A DNA stretch of 64,000 nucleotides from Anseranas semipalmata (Eukaryota; Chordata; Aves; Anseriformes; Anseranatidae). The notes beneath the pieces were generated by a model. That model was not told where the DNA came from and searched no databases. It worked only from the letters and a program-made list of their open reading frames with translations. Position 1 is the first letter of the stretch, and each line of letters opens with the position of its first letter. Positions 21,452 through 33,990 of the stretch are shown here, in pieces. The stretch is from contig VXAA01004384.1 in NCBI GenBank assembly GCA_013399115.1, forward strand, positions 181,763 to 245,762, written 5' to 3'. The translations under genes and the position numbers were made by a program.

Positions 21452-24400
21452 GTACCTCGCTTGACAGCAAGACCCTTAAGGACTGCACAGGAATTTTGAA
21501 AGCTTCTCAGAAAGTATTCCCTGCTGGCAGGTTTCCAACAGCATGGTTAAAGTCAGGAAGGGAAATCCAGCAGAGACACCCTGCCTGCTGCCCTACCTGG
21601 GTGGCACCGTGTCCCTGCCACGGCCACCTGCAAAGGGACCTGCTGGCTCCAAAGCACTCTGTGAACCTGGCACTGGCATTTGTCATTCCTGTTGTTAAAG
21701 ACAAAGCTTCCATTTAGGAAATAAGAAAATGCAACAATTACCAGTTAGGGGAAAAAAATAATCAGGCCTGGTGGACTGCAAGGATATGGATGTCTATAAG
21801 CAAAATTGCTTTCTTGCTTACTTTATTGTACTGAGCCAGAGCTGTAGCCATTTCCTTCAATGTGTACCTGGAGGCTGAGAAGGAAGCAAAAGGAGGTTTG
21901 GGAGCAGCAGACGAAGGGGAATGGAAGACATTTCTGCGAAGGAGAACAAAGTACTGGCTGCCTGAGAGAGGCGCAGTTGTGCCGTGGCAGGTGGCATGTA
22001 AGCTCTCTGTCAAGTGATGACATTATTGACCCAATGATTAAGCAAAAATCGGACTCTATTTGGAAGGAGCAGCGGTTGATGCAGGCAGGTAGGTCAGCAC
22101 ATTTGCAAGGTTGTCCCAAGTCTTAGAACAATCTGGATACAGGGAGAATAAATGACAGAGAGGTCGATTTCCTGGCACCTTTCAGGAGTTGGCAGCCAAT
22201 ACCAGCACCAAATTGCTCTCTTTGCCCTGCTCTCCAAAAATCCTCTCAAGAGTTGCATTCTGTGGTTGTGCTCAGGCTTTCCCACCTCCTCTGGGAGGAA
22301 CTTGCTGCTTGTTTTCCTCCCTCCAGTGTGTTCCTGCCCTCCTTCCACGCAAGATGCTCCGCAGCAGTGTGGGCTGACCTTGCTTGCAAGTCCTTTCGGG
22401 CAGTGACAAACGCCTTCCTTTGGAGACTGCTCCTATTTCAGGCTGGACACAAAACAGATGTAAAACGCACATGAGATAGCTGGCTGTGTGGGATGCTGGC
22501 TTGGGGTGCTCCTGCTCTGCGACAGGAACACTTCATTACAGTTTTCACTTGTCCTGCAAGCTCTCCTCCTCGAGTCAGCTGCAGAAGTGTCTCAAGGGGG
22601 CACTTACCTCTGAGCCCCCCGTGCCAGCACGACCCTGGGCACCCCCAGCCTTGGGCCAGCACAGCCAGGCTCCAGGCTCAGCCCCGGTTTGCATCTTCCT
22701 CTGGTGACATTTGGCTGCAAGTTGCTAAATCCCGGTGCTTTGTGCTGCTAGAAGTAAGCCCGCTTTCATTTTAAGCAGTGTTTAAAGAGGCTTTGGGTGA
22801 ATCTCACCAACACAGTGAGATTATCATTCCCGTGCAAGAGTGGAGGGGCAGTGGAGATGCCCATGCAGGAAATGTCACCAGGTGCAGGGGGTGGCAGGTG
22901 GGTGACAGGGTTCGTCCCCATGTGGGACAGAGCCAGGCTACCTCCAGCCCCAGGAAGGCACATGTGTTGGTGACAGTGGCATGCTCAGTGTGCTGGGTCC
23001 CCGCTCGGTGCCGGTGCAAGGGCCACGCGATGTCTCTTGCAAGGCAGCCACTGTAGGCTGAATTTTGGGATTAAGACCACATGGGGTTTGAGAGCTGAAG
23101 GGTTTTGCAGAACTGATGCTGAATCCAGCCCATGAGGGTTTAATTAGAGGTGTGGAGGAAATCCACATTTGCCCACTGTTTGTGGGCAAAGAGCTACCTG
23201 GGTATGTTCTTGCCAATGTATTAAACACATCAAGTAAAACAGCAGATCACAATCATATTAATTCAATAAAGCAAAATCAATAGTGGAATTCAGTCAGGAT
23301 GGAGGCATTTCACGGCTGCCTCTCGCAAGTGCAAACACACATTATGTCATCAGCAGAGCAGTAAATCAGCATTTCTGAGACCAGCTGCCCAATTACCAAG
23401 GCAGTTAGATGATGGGAACTGTAAATTGGATGTATGCAAATACATAGCACGAGATGGGAAAGTAAACACCTCTAAGAATTACTGAGAAATCTCTGGACCA
23501 AGTCACCAAGGGGGCAGCTAGCCAGGTGTGAAGATGCATGGGGCTCACAGCACGGAACGTGCTTGGATGCTCCCCATGCTCACACACCTTCTCCAGTGCC
23601 ACACCAACTTGCAGTGCTCATGCTCAGGAACAGAGCCAAACAAGTAAGTGATCCCTCCCCTTCCCCAAATTCTCATGCATTAACAGTTACCTGGCAAGCG
23701 GCGTGAGGCAGGAGCTGGGCGAAGGGAATGCATGCTGCTGGGCTAAGCCCCTGCAGGGCTTTTCCTGAAGGCAGGACCAGTGCGGCTGCATGGGGAGGGC
23801 AGCAGGAGCACGGCGTGCCTGGCGCTGCCCCACAGAGCATACTTTCTCCAAAGGCAGCTTTTCTGCTCCTTCAGGGTGGTGGACCCACGCGTTTCTGCAG
23901 AGCTGCAGGCTGTGAGCTAGGAGTGCACACCAAGGCCAGCTTCATGCAACCAGTCTTGAAGGTGAGGTAGCAATTACGTATTTCCGTGTCCTTGCTCTGA
24001 AGTGCTAAGAGATGATGCCAGTTCTGTCTAACATCTTAATAAAAATGTACATTTTTAACTGCTTTCCTCCACGTACAGTTTTCCTTCTCTATCGTGCTTG
24101 CAGAGATAAGTTAAAACTGATCCAGAGGGAAAGTGAAGAATTTGCAGCAGTTCTGACAAGGGCAGAGCTCAGAGAGCACATCTGTGCCCACAGAGGTGAT
24201 GAGGAAAAGCAATTCAACTTCTGTGCATTTGCAGGGAATGTACCTGTGTCAGAAAGCACTGTGAAAGTCTGCGTGGAGCAGACCTCCTCCTCTGCTGTTT
24301 TTGAAGGACTTCTGCTCAACTTCTTTATCTGGCTTCAGTTCCCTTATGTCTACCTTCGCTCCATGCGCTGCTTGCTTTCTCTGAGGGTCTATCCATCAGC

Positions 24401-27400
24401 CCCCACTCAAGACAGCCCCGCTCTTCACCGCTAGGCACACTTGCAGAACTGGGGCTGGAGAGGATCACACAAGCTTTCTTGTTGGACACCAACAACTTGT
24501 GTGTGCTCTGACCCTGAGTGCCCACCACAACTCTCTGTCATCTCTTGGATAGCCAACTACTCTTACACACATGTTCACTGCATTTTTCCCCGCTTGAAAT
24601 GTGCTGAATTTTCAGTGCTGGACATTATGATGTCTTTATCAGCCACTGTAAAGATCTGTTTAAAATTGTACATCATCTCCCCACACAGGTGCTTAAAGAC
24701 TGCAATCATGTTTCTACTTACCCAGCTCTTTAATAAGCTAAGCAAACTGAGCTCCTTAAATCACCCATTGCTGTAAGGACAGTTAAAGAGCTTATTAGCT
24801 TGGAGATAGTGCTCGGAGAGCATGGCTCTGCAGAAGTGACTTTTAACCTGGCTTCCTATGGAAGATGGCACTCGCACCTGGGCTGCTTGCCTAGTGCCCA
24901 TTTGTCTGCCTGTCCCACCCTCCTCCTCATCTCAACCTGTTACAACCACGTCTGTCAGAGGGACCTTGTGCCTCCAAAACACACAGCAGCAGAGGTGGGG
25001 AGCAGCCCCCCTGCTGCCCCTCCTTCGTGTTGCCCAAACCACAAGAGGAGCAGCATGCTTGGATCCCACGCTGCCCTGCCACAGCACACGTGGCTGCAGC
25101 CCGCCAGGTCTGTCCTTCGTCTGTCCCTCCAGCAGTCACCATGGAATGCTTCCAAGCCACCTGGCACCGTGACAAATCTCCTGCCAAAGCCAGGAGTGGG
25201 TTCAGAATAACCCTGCAGCCATAGGATGAGCCTGGGAGCTGCTCCTGGGCAAAACACAGGCGTGCTCCAAGCGATGGAGCAGGAGAGAGCACTGCAGTGA
25301 GAGCCATCCCCACTAGCGCTCCTCACTGCCCCAGTGTATGTTAACCTGCACCAAATTAAATTAGTTTTTCCCAGGCTGGGACCACCTTGCCCGTGAGGGT
25401 AATTGGTAAGTGACCTCCCCATCTTTCTCTCGGCCCATTAGCTTTTCCACCTTATTTCCTCCCCCCATCCTTTTGAGGAGGGGGAGTGAGGGAGCAGCTG
25501 GGTGGGCACCCAGCCACAGCCACCCACTGGAGACAGCTCGCCCCACTGCGAGAGCTGTGGTGCCCGGGGGTCTGGTCCCCTCCCTCCAGCTGCTGGGGGG
25601 CACAGTATGCTCCAGGATGAGTCGATGGGCACAAGGAGGAAAAGCTGTCAGCCCAGCCTGGTGTCAGCAGGGCAGAGGATGCTGCGCTTCCACCCCTATG
25701 CTCAAAATTTAAATATTTCATTGCGCATTTATTATAATTTAGACTCAAGTCAGCCAAGTGCGTAATGAGTTGTACCAGCAGCAGCACAGGGAAACGCAGC
25801 TCCTGTCTCTCGCTCATTGCTCATCTCGTCCTCGGGTGACGGCACTGCCCTTGTCAGGGCACCTTGCTGCCCAGTGGTACCCAGCCTGGGGCTGGCAGGG
25901 TCAGCACGGGGACACGTGGGAACTGCCGGCCATCTCCAGGGGATGGCTGCAGCATGGGAAGGGGCTGCTCCGGGGCACTGCTCCTGCCCCCTCAGTGCTT
26001 CCCTGGCCTTGCACCTCCAAGCTGCCAGCCACGAGATACGGAGGAGGAAGGTGACGGTCCCTGCAGCATCACAGGGCTTTCCCTGCAGATCTGGCTTGAG
26101 GGCTGTCCTGCTCTCCTGCTTGACCCAGGGGCTTGGATTCTTTTAATCCAGGCTCGATAATGTGATTAGTTCTGATCGCTGATTCACACTGCCTGCTTTC
26201 TGAACCAGCAGTAGCTTAATATTTCATTTTATTCTGCTTTCAGGGTTACGCAGTTTATTCCACAAACAAGAGGTTGGGACAGTCATTAGCGTGTGAAATC
26301 AGGAATGCATGCATCAGTAACTATGGCAACTCCAGGAGAACACCAGCCTCCTAGGAAAATCAAGAATTAAGCTTACATGAAAATGTTGAAGTAGGAAAGA
26401 TCCTGTCTGCTGAGGGCTTAACATACATTTAAAAAAGAAAGGTCTAAAATGCTCAAGTAAACTGACCAGTTTGCTGCCAAAGTGGGAGCTGCTTTCTCCG
26501 GGACTTCAGGGAAAGATTTTGGAGAGCATCGCCACCCTTATGGCTACGTGTGCTGACACCGTTGTCCCAGGGCCTGTATGTCACCTGATTACACAGCACT
26601 TTGTTTTCCAGGAGCTGTCCCCATGGCTGCCTGATGGAGCAGCCTGCACCTCCCTGCCCAGCAAAGAGGAGGATTTTGGAACAAAGGGGTCCAGCTGCCC
26701 CCAATAGCCCTCTGAGCCTCAGGCAGTTTGTTCCTAGGGGGCTGACATGACTGGGGCAGGATTTCTCCGCTCTACTCCTTCCTGATACTTATTTCCATAG
26801 GGATTGGTCTTTTCTAGGAAAAAGACGATGCTGTAGTATGGCTCCCAGAGCAGTGATGCTCCACAGCAGAGGGCTCAGGCAAGGATGTCTGGAGCAGCAT
26901 CCATAATTAACGTTGGAAAAACAACACTGCCACTTTTGGCTGTCTCATAATGTTAGGTGCCACATGCCTGTGCGCTTGATTTTCATACAGCTTTTAGGTA
27001 AAGCTGTTTGCTGCACTCTGTGCAGGCATTACAGATTTCCCCTTAAATAATTCAGGCTATCTTTTTGACAACTTCAGTGCATAAGGACTTTTCCTCACTG
27101 TGCTGAAGAAAGCCTCTGCTCTGCATTCCTGAAAGCTCATCACCTCGTCAGTATTTTCCTTATCAGTTATATAATTGAGAAAGCACAGAGTCGTATCACC
27201 AGGGAGAAGTTATTAGACGCCATCCCTCTGCGGAGCAGCGAGATGAGTGCTGTTTATCATTGCTGCGGAGATTACAGATATGACGGGTCCGTATTAATCT
27301 GCAAGCAACCAGGCACCAAGCACGGGTGCTGCTCCACAGCTGGCATCTGCTTACACAGCACAGGGCTGCGATGCTGCGTGAACAATGCGCTATAAATACC

Positions 27401-27998
27401 TGACAGCCGGGGAGTTAAAGGAAATGAAGTCCCTTGTTGTTGTTTTCAGAAGAAGCTGCTTTTCCAGAGCCTGATTTAGTGGTGCTGGTGTCACTCCCTG
27501 TGATTATGTTTGCCCTGTTCCCTGTTGCTTTTAGAGTAATCATGCTTTTTGTGTTCACATGGAAATCTTTCCTGCTGCTTTCATACTTCAGGGGGCTGTG
27601 TCCCCAGCAGGGGCAGCCCACAAACAGCCCCAGCTCAAAAACTGAATGTCAGCACAGGGTTAACGCAACCCCACTGCACACATTTCCCCACCAGCTCCAG
27701 GGACAGCCCTGTTCCCCAGAAACAGCCATGGCCAGTGCCCACACAGCCCTCCCCCTGCCCAGATAGCGTACAAGCCCCTTCTTACCTTTTCCTCAAGCAC
27801 ACCTGGACATGAAAGACACATACAGAGCACAATTAAGAAGCAAATCTGCACGCCCCAGTGGCACCACAGCAGACACCGTGCAGGCTCTAGCTGCAGCAGA
27901 GGTTTCCACCTGCTTTTCTTGCCAATGGAGAGGACACCAGCTCCGCAGCCAAGGCCAAAGCCTGTTGAGGAACACGTGCTCCACCACTCCCCACACAC

Positions 27999-28012
27999 AC
28001 AGCAGGTGGCAC
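27999..28012 (+). promoter_or_regulatory. Possible CTCF core motif
   Basis: The 14-mer ACAGCAGGTGGCAC matches the CTCF core consensus CCASYAGRKGGCRS except at its first base. In GC-rich DNA such matches arise by chance, so binding is unproven. Confidence 0.25.
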
Positions 28013-28239
28013 ACCAATCCCCAGCATACCCACCAGCTTCCACTTGTCTTCGCACCAGGGTGGACACAGCCAGACTGCATGACCCCCAGACCTCCATCTT
28101 CTGAAGCACCAGGAGCTTGTGAGCTGCCTTCTTGCTAAATGCGCTGCTAATTATTGTCCTCAGCTGGGTTGTCAGCTGTGGGCCTGTGCATGCACAGGTG
28201 TAATCTGCCTGGTGGACAAGCAGAAAGGAATTGCAGGGC

Positions 28240-28760
28240 TTGTAAGCATGGCCTTGCATTCCAGGTGATCAAGCTTTTACAAGAAACCTATGTATTTCAG
28301 CTGAAAAATCATCAGAAAACTTTTTAAGGATGAAAACTAAGAATTCTTTTGAACCCTTGAGATACAGATACTCATGGCCCACTCAGTGTGTATGGAGTGA
28401 TTTGTGATTTGCAAAGGCACTTCTCATGAGCTTGAAACCTTGACCCAAATCCAAATTATTTTTTTTTTGGCAAAAGAGGCTTATTTTAGATGAGTTTTTA
28501 TCCTTACCGAGAGTACTTTGTCCTATGCAAATTTTATGCAGGCTGGAAGTCCGTACATTTATTATGCAAATAATAAAAGGACCTTTTCCAAATGGCATGG
28601 AAATTCCTTCCTTGTTTTCTGCTCTTAGAGAGCCATGATACAGCTCCTTTCCACAAACGTTCTGTGAGAATAAGCTGATATTCTTCAGCATTCACAAATA
28701 AAAAGGGTCATAAATACTGAAACAGCAAACCAGCCAGAGTCATTTGCAATAACACTGCAG
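28240..28760. promoter_or_regulatory. AT-rich block with two POU octamers
   Basis: About 500 bases of AT-rich, CpG-poor DNA in otherwise GC-rich surroundings contain two perfect octamers ATGCAAAT at 28525-28532 and 28564-28571, 39 bases apart. No exon is seen. It may be an enhancer or other conserved non-coding element. Only composition and the paired motif support this. Confidence 0.3.
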
Positions 28761-31700
28761 ACACGCTCCGTGTTATTCGTCCTGTTTGTTGAGGATGAAG
28801 TTTCCTCGGGGCAGGTCAGCTTGAGACCTGCACCCCTTCCCTCCCGCCCAGGCCATGGTGCACGGCTGAGGCTGCCCCCGCTTGCATCCTGCCGGCGGCA
28901 GGGAGGGCCGAGTGCGGCTGGCAGGATTTTCTCCCTTTCAGGAGAAAACGACGAAAGATAAATTCACTTTGGCCCAGTGCCCAGCTGCCTTTGAAGGCTG
29001 CTCTCCCCTTCTTTATTGTCTCCTTTGATGCGGCGGCTTTGATTTGAGCTGCAGAGGCTGTACCAGAGCCCTTGCACCTCCCCGGCCTGGAGGGCAGGGT
29101 TTAGGAGGGAAGCAGCATCCCAGAGCATGCCGAGCTGCTCTTCATTTTGCTGGAGCACCCCGCAAAGCGATGGATGGTGCTGCCGACGGCTGTGCGTGCC
29201 CTCGGCTGCACCCAGCCCTGCTGTAGGATCAGCCCCGGGGCCAGCTCGGTATTTAACACTCTGCTCCTGCTCACTTTGAGCCTTCTCAGTAGGAAAATAA
29301 CGCAAACTACACCAGGCTAGGACAGAAATCTGGTACCGGTGGGGTGCCGCCAGAATTACAGCCATCGGGCAATGACATCCCATTTCCAGGTACTTTGAGA
29401 TCTATCTGTAAGCCAATTCTCAGTCTATGAACTGCGCACATCTGTATCGTGTGTGCATTAATCAGACTGATGGGTGACACCAAGGCAGGTGCCTATGCAT
29501 AAGTGTATTGTGTCAACACATTTACTTTTATCAATCAAGCTTGTAAGTACATGGAAAAACCTAACACGCAGAGTTTGACAGGATATATTTTCCATTAAAG
29601 CATGCAGACTGGAATTAGTTTTGCTGCTTTGCTGGGGGATGCCAGTGTCAGGGGCATCGTCTGTTCACAGGGGACAGCAAGCAGACTGCCCTGTCACTAC
29701 CTACCAGTCAACTGCCATGGCATTAGCGAGCACAAATGTGCAAGGAATGGGAAAAAGGCTCCTGTGCCCATTCAGCAGCAAAAAAGTGGTGGGATTGGGA
29801 CCTGGGGCCAAGGCTGCGGAGAGGCTGTCACACAGCTGCCCCCCACGGCACCAGCAGAAGGCACCTTCATCCCAGTCATCTTCCTTCATCATCCCCAGCA
29901 AGAGAAAATTATATGAAAAGTGACTGACACCTCTTCAGCAAAGCGGTGAAGAAAACACGGTTGGAGATTATTCTGCTTCTGCTTCATGAGCCTGCTTAAT
30001 TTCCCCGCACTCTGGCGGGGTGTTAACATGGAAAGGGGCTTGGCGAGGAGCAGCCCACCAGTTCCCATCACCGACGCTGCTCCTGGTGCCAGTGCCTGAC
30101 AGGAGGATGCCCGGCTCCATTGGCTGCTCTTTCACCGGTGGGTCTAAGGGTCTCCCACTTGCAGATGGATTTTTTTCCATTCCCTGAAGCAATTCCATTC
30201 CCCTGGGTTGCACAGTACTTGTTTTCTCTTTGTCTTTTTTGATTCCCACAGGGCAGCTGATCCGTGTCATTGGGCTCCTTGCAGCTAAACCGGGGATGCG
30301 CAGTTCGAAACCGCAGCCTTCCTTCCTTGCCCTCCCCATCCACACGCCAGGCCCAGCAGCTGTTTCTCCCTGAGCATTGCATCCAGTTCCTGGCATCAGC
30401 AACCTGCTCCCTGGCTGTGACTCGGGATCTCAGCGTGTCCCCTGCAAGCATCACGACAAAGCCAGCAGAGGCAGCTCTTAGAAGCGTAGGGCTCAGAGAC
30501 AGCATCCTCCCCACTAATTGCAGCCTGTCCGAGGCATGACTCACGGACGGCTCAGGCAGCCTCTTGGAGATGGCTTTGCCTGGAGGTGACACAGCTCTGC
30601 TCAGGCAGAGGTTTTTGCTTTCTGGCCGGGAGATCAGCAGCACCACGCTGAAAGCCCAGGAAGGGGGTGCTTCATGGGGGGACTGGGTGGCTCCATTTGG
30701 AAGGTGCAAGATGAAGTCTGGTGATGGCCTCAAACAGGGCAGAGGGGCTCGAGTCTGATGGAAAGGTGGCCCTGGATCTAAATAAATATGTGGATTGAAT
30801 TGAATATTAAATTAAGAGAGGTTGCCAGGAGTTTCAGGTGGACGTAAAGCACGCAAGGCGAGGATTTAGTGACCAGAAGGAAGGCACTGGGGAGACAGAC
30901 TTTGTGAAGGCTGGCGGGTGAGCACCAGGCTTGCAGCCGGACTAGTGAGCCCGCATCCATCGGGGAGATGCTGGCACTTGTGAGGAGCGAGCCTGCAACA
31001 AGCGCATCTAATGCAGTGTGAGAGCAGACAACTTGGCAACCTAGCTGAGAACAAGTGCGCTGGAGGCTGCCTGCAGAATCACACGGCAGAAATTTCACGG
31101 CTTCGTTATCACGCTCTGAAAGGCAAGCAATTCCCCACCCTGCAAGTGAGGACTGCTGGCCAGGCCTGCCTTTGGTGGCCCAGAAGACCCCGCTGCACCT
31201 TCACGCAGGGAGGGACCTGCGGGCGCTCGGCAATGATGCCGGGAGATGCCGACGAGCACCCCGCAGGACAGCGGGATGCTGCTGCCCAGAATTTACCAGG
31301 GAAAGCCCTGCCTAGAGAAAATCCCCCCAGAGGCAGCCTGGGGGTGTGCAGGGGAGGGCTTGGTGCCCACACAGTCCCTGCACAGGGTAAATCTGTCCCC
31401 CCCAGCCCAAGCCCCCTTCTCCTACATGTCCCCAGCCCGGGCGCGCTGCCCCTCCCCAGGCCCCTGCCCAGCACCCCCATCTCTCTCCTTGCAGAGGGCT
31501 CTGGTTAGCAAGTTTTTAAGTCACACCACAGCTCGCATCCCCTCAGCCTTGAAGAGCTGTGAGTAGTGCTGCTGGGACCCCTGCGAAACCCCCGGGGCAG
31601 GTTAGGGAAGCAGCTTGTGCTGCAGCAGCTGCCGGCACCCTCCAGGCTGTTACGCTTTGCTCGGAGACAGGAGACGCGTCTTTCACAAGCACAGGCACAG

Positions 31701-33729
31701 CCTAGGAGCCTGCGTGCCCCTGGCAGCCCCCGTGAAGCCCACAGCTCCACAATCACCCCACGGTGCCAGGGAAGGGCCTGGGGACCGAAGCCCTCTCCAA
31801 AGGCAGCGCGTGGGACAGTGCCCAGCTCCTCCTCTCCCTCACGAGGAAGGCAAGGCATCAGCTCCCGTGCCTGCAGCGGCTTCATGGGACCGCACAATGC
31901 CAGGGACCTGTCCGCCTGCGTTTTCTTCATCGGCGTGACCTACATCCTCCAAACGTTTTCCAGCACCTCCCTGACTCTGGCAATTAGCTGCCTGTGAAAG
32001 AATCAGCGCTCCTGCCCACGGCGACTTGCCTGGCAAAGCAGCTGGGTGCAGCTGGGCTGGATAAGCTCTGCAGAGCACTTTGTGAAGCTCAGAGACCATC
32101 ATGCACCCGGCTAGGGTGGGCTCTGAGAGCTTCAGGTTGGCTTTAGCAGGACACCAGCGGAGAGCCACCAGGGAGCGTGAGGCTATTTGCCAGGCCGTGG
32201 ACTGATCCTGCAGTCCACTGACCCGCACCTGCATGGCTCAGGGAGCAAATCCATCATCCAGACTGCTTGGGTGGATGAGAGCTGCCCTGGGAACGCAGCC
32301 GCCCAGGCAGAAAATAGGAAACAGCCAGCTATTACCCCTTTGCGTATGCAACTGCTTGTTTTCCTCGCTTAATTCGGGAGCATTTTGTGGAATTCTAAGT
32401 GAAAATGCAGCGTTTTGTTTTTCATGAAAATTGGTATTTTGCCAAGCGGAGCTTTCTCTCTTAGGAATCCATGCCCTCTCCTCTGCCTCCAGACCGAACC
32501 GTCCCAACCACTGCTCTCGAGCCAGCCCCGTGCCGTCACGGCTTCCCTCCGCTTTCCTGCTTGCAGTGAGGAGGAAGAGGAGGCGGACCTGGACTGGATT
32601 CTGCATTTCCCTTTGCAGAGATCTGACTACTGCTGTGTTCTCCTGTCTGTGTTCCCCTGGATTAGCAGAAACAAGAGCCCCTGCGAAACTCAGGGGACAG
32701 AAGAGCGTAATTAAGGGACAGATGAGCTGCGGATGACACTCGCTCTGGAGAGCAGGGCTTCCCCCTCCCTCCCTGTGCTTTCTCATTGCACAGGACTCCT
32801 GCTGGGGGCATGAGTCACGTTGGTTCTGGTGATGGATGAAATTAGCTCCGATGTGAAACTGGAAATAAAAAGCCATTCACCAACAAGACAGCTGCACAGG
32901 CGCAGGGCTCAGGGCAATGATCTTCTGTGCCTTTTTCTGCTCTTGCGCTTTTCACAAGCAGCTCCATTTTAATTAGATGGGATGCAGTTCTAAGTCAACT
33001 ATAAATGATATTATCAAACTAATAGAGTGTGATCATATCCCGGCTTTTATTGGTCTGGGAGCTGCCGCTGGCTGCCATGGGAACTGTGTATTTCGCAGCA
33101 CTCCTCAGCTCGGGGTTGTACATGCTGACAGAAGGGGAGGGAAGAGGTGACGAGCCCCTGAAGTTCCCTTGCTCTGCAGGGACCTGACGACCTGTTCTCC
33201 CCAGAAAGCCATCCGCTGGGACTTCTTCACCCTCCCTTGCTATGCCAGGCCTGCCCTTCAGCATCGCCCTCCATCTGCCAGGCTTCTGCCCTGCTGCTCA
33301 CCATCCCCTTGCTGTGGCTCAGCTGGGCGAGGACCAAGAGCGATGGGGAAGGGAAGCAGAGAGAAGAGGGAGGACTCTTCTCCTGAGCTGCAAAGCCCCT
33401 GTGTGAGCTGAATCGAGCAGTGTGTGCCCTGTGCTGGCTCTGTCCCTGGAACAAACCCCCTCTGTCCCCCCTCTGCAGGAAGCCGTGCCGCTGGATGCGG
33501 CCGCACCGCACCGCCAAGCCCCGCCACAACGCGCCTCTGTGCGAGACGGAAAGGGGAGCCCTGAAGAACAAGACCTTGTGCAGGAAAGCTTCGCTGTAAC
33601 TATGAGGCTGGAGGGTTTCTTCCCTGCTGCCTGCCCCAGCTCTGTCACAGCCCTTTGAAAAGATCTGCCCGTGCTCCACGAGCAAAGGCGTCGAGCGTGA
33701 AATCCCAAACCCTGGCTGAGATCTCCTCA
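28761..33729. other. Intergenic DNA, no supportable gene
   Basis: This is mostly GC-rich sequence with many spurious open frames, for example 30068-30733 minus and 32238-32876 minus. None carries a recognisable domain, and none is supported by both a start context and splice sites. A C-rich tract that would form a G4 on the minus strand is listed separately. Confidence 0.45.
31397..31416 (-). other. G-quadruplex motif on minus strand (C-rich plus strand)
   Basis: Runs C7, C3 and C5 with spacers AG and AAG give four C-triplets on the plus strand when the first run is split. This is compatible with a minus-strand G4 or a plus-strand i-motif. No linked gene is visible. Confidence 0.5.
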
Positions 33730-33990
33730 AACCAGTCCCCGCTGCATTGATTTTTTTTTGCATGGGACTAATTTTTTAATCAGAGTGATGTAGGACATGA
33801 TCAGAAGCAATCAAAGGCTGGCAGACTAATTAATGTCAATCAGCATGGTTTATGGGTATCGGCCTTGTCAATCAAACTTGATATTGTGTGTTGGTGAGAT
33901 TGCTTTCAGTTCTCAAAGCTAATACCGTACAGAGAGTTTTCTTTCCTGAGATGCTCATTAAAATAGTACAAGTCCTTCAGGAACCAGTTA
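33730..33990. promoter_or_regulatory. AT-rich block with two PBX/MEIS-like sites
   Basis: Two identical TGTCAATCA words (33834-33842 and 33866-33874) lie 32 bases apart, start to start. The word is the reverse complement of TGATTGACA, the PBX-MEIS composite motif. Nearby are ATCAAAG (TCF/LEF-like) and TAATTAAT words. There is no exon. The cluster is suggestive of a developmental enhancer, but conservation and activity are unknown. Confidence 0.35.

Larger units (their letters stand above)
16771..28239. other. Intergenic DNA, no supportable gene
   Basis: No coding exon, RNA gene or intact mobile element is recognised. AT-rich blocks with few CpG occur at about 20,560-20,940, 23,210-23,450, 24,580-24,780, 26,150-26,450 and 26,900-27,420. 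The 23.2-23.4 kb block carries one octamer ATGCAAAT (23434-23441). A canonical-looking minus-strand donor AG|GTAAGT lies at 22608/22607 without an identified protein. Confidence 0.45.

Noticed and set aside
24012..24434. 140-codon plus-strand frame
   Set aside because: It matches no family and has no splice or promoter context. It is a chance open frame in AT-richer DNA.
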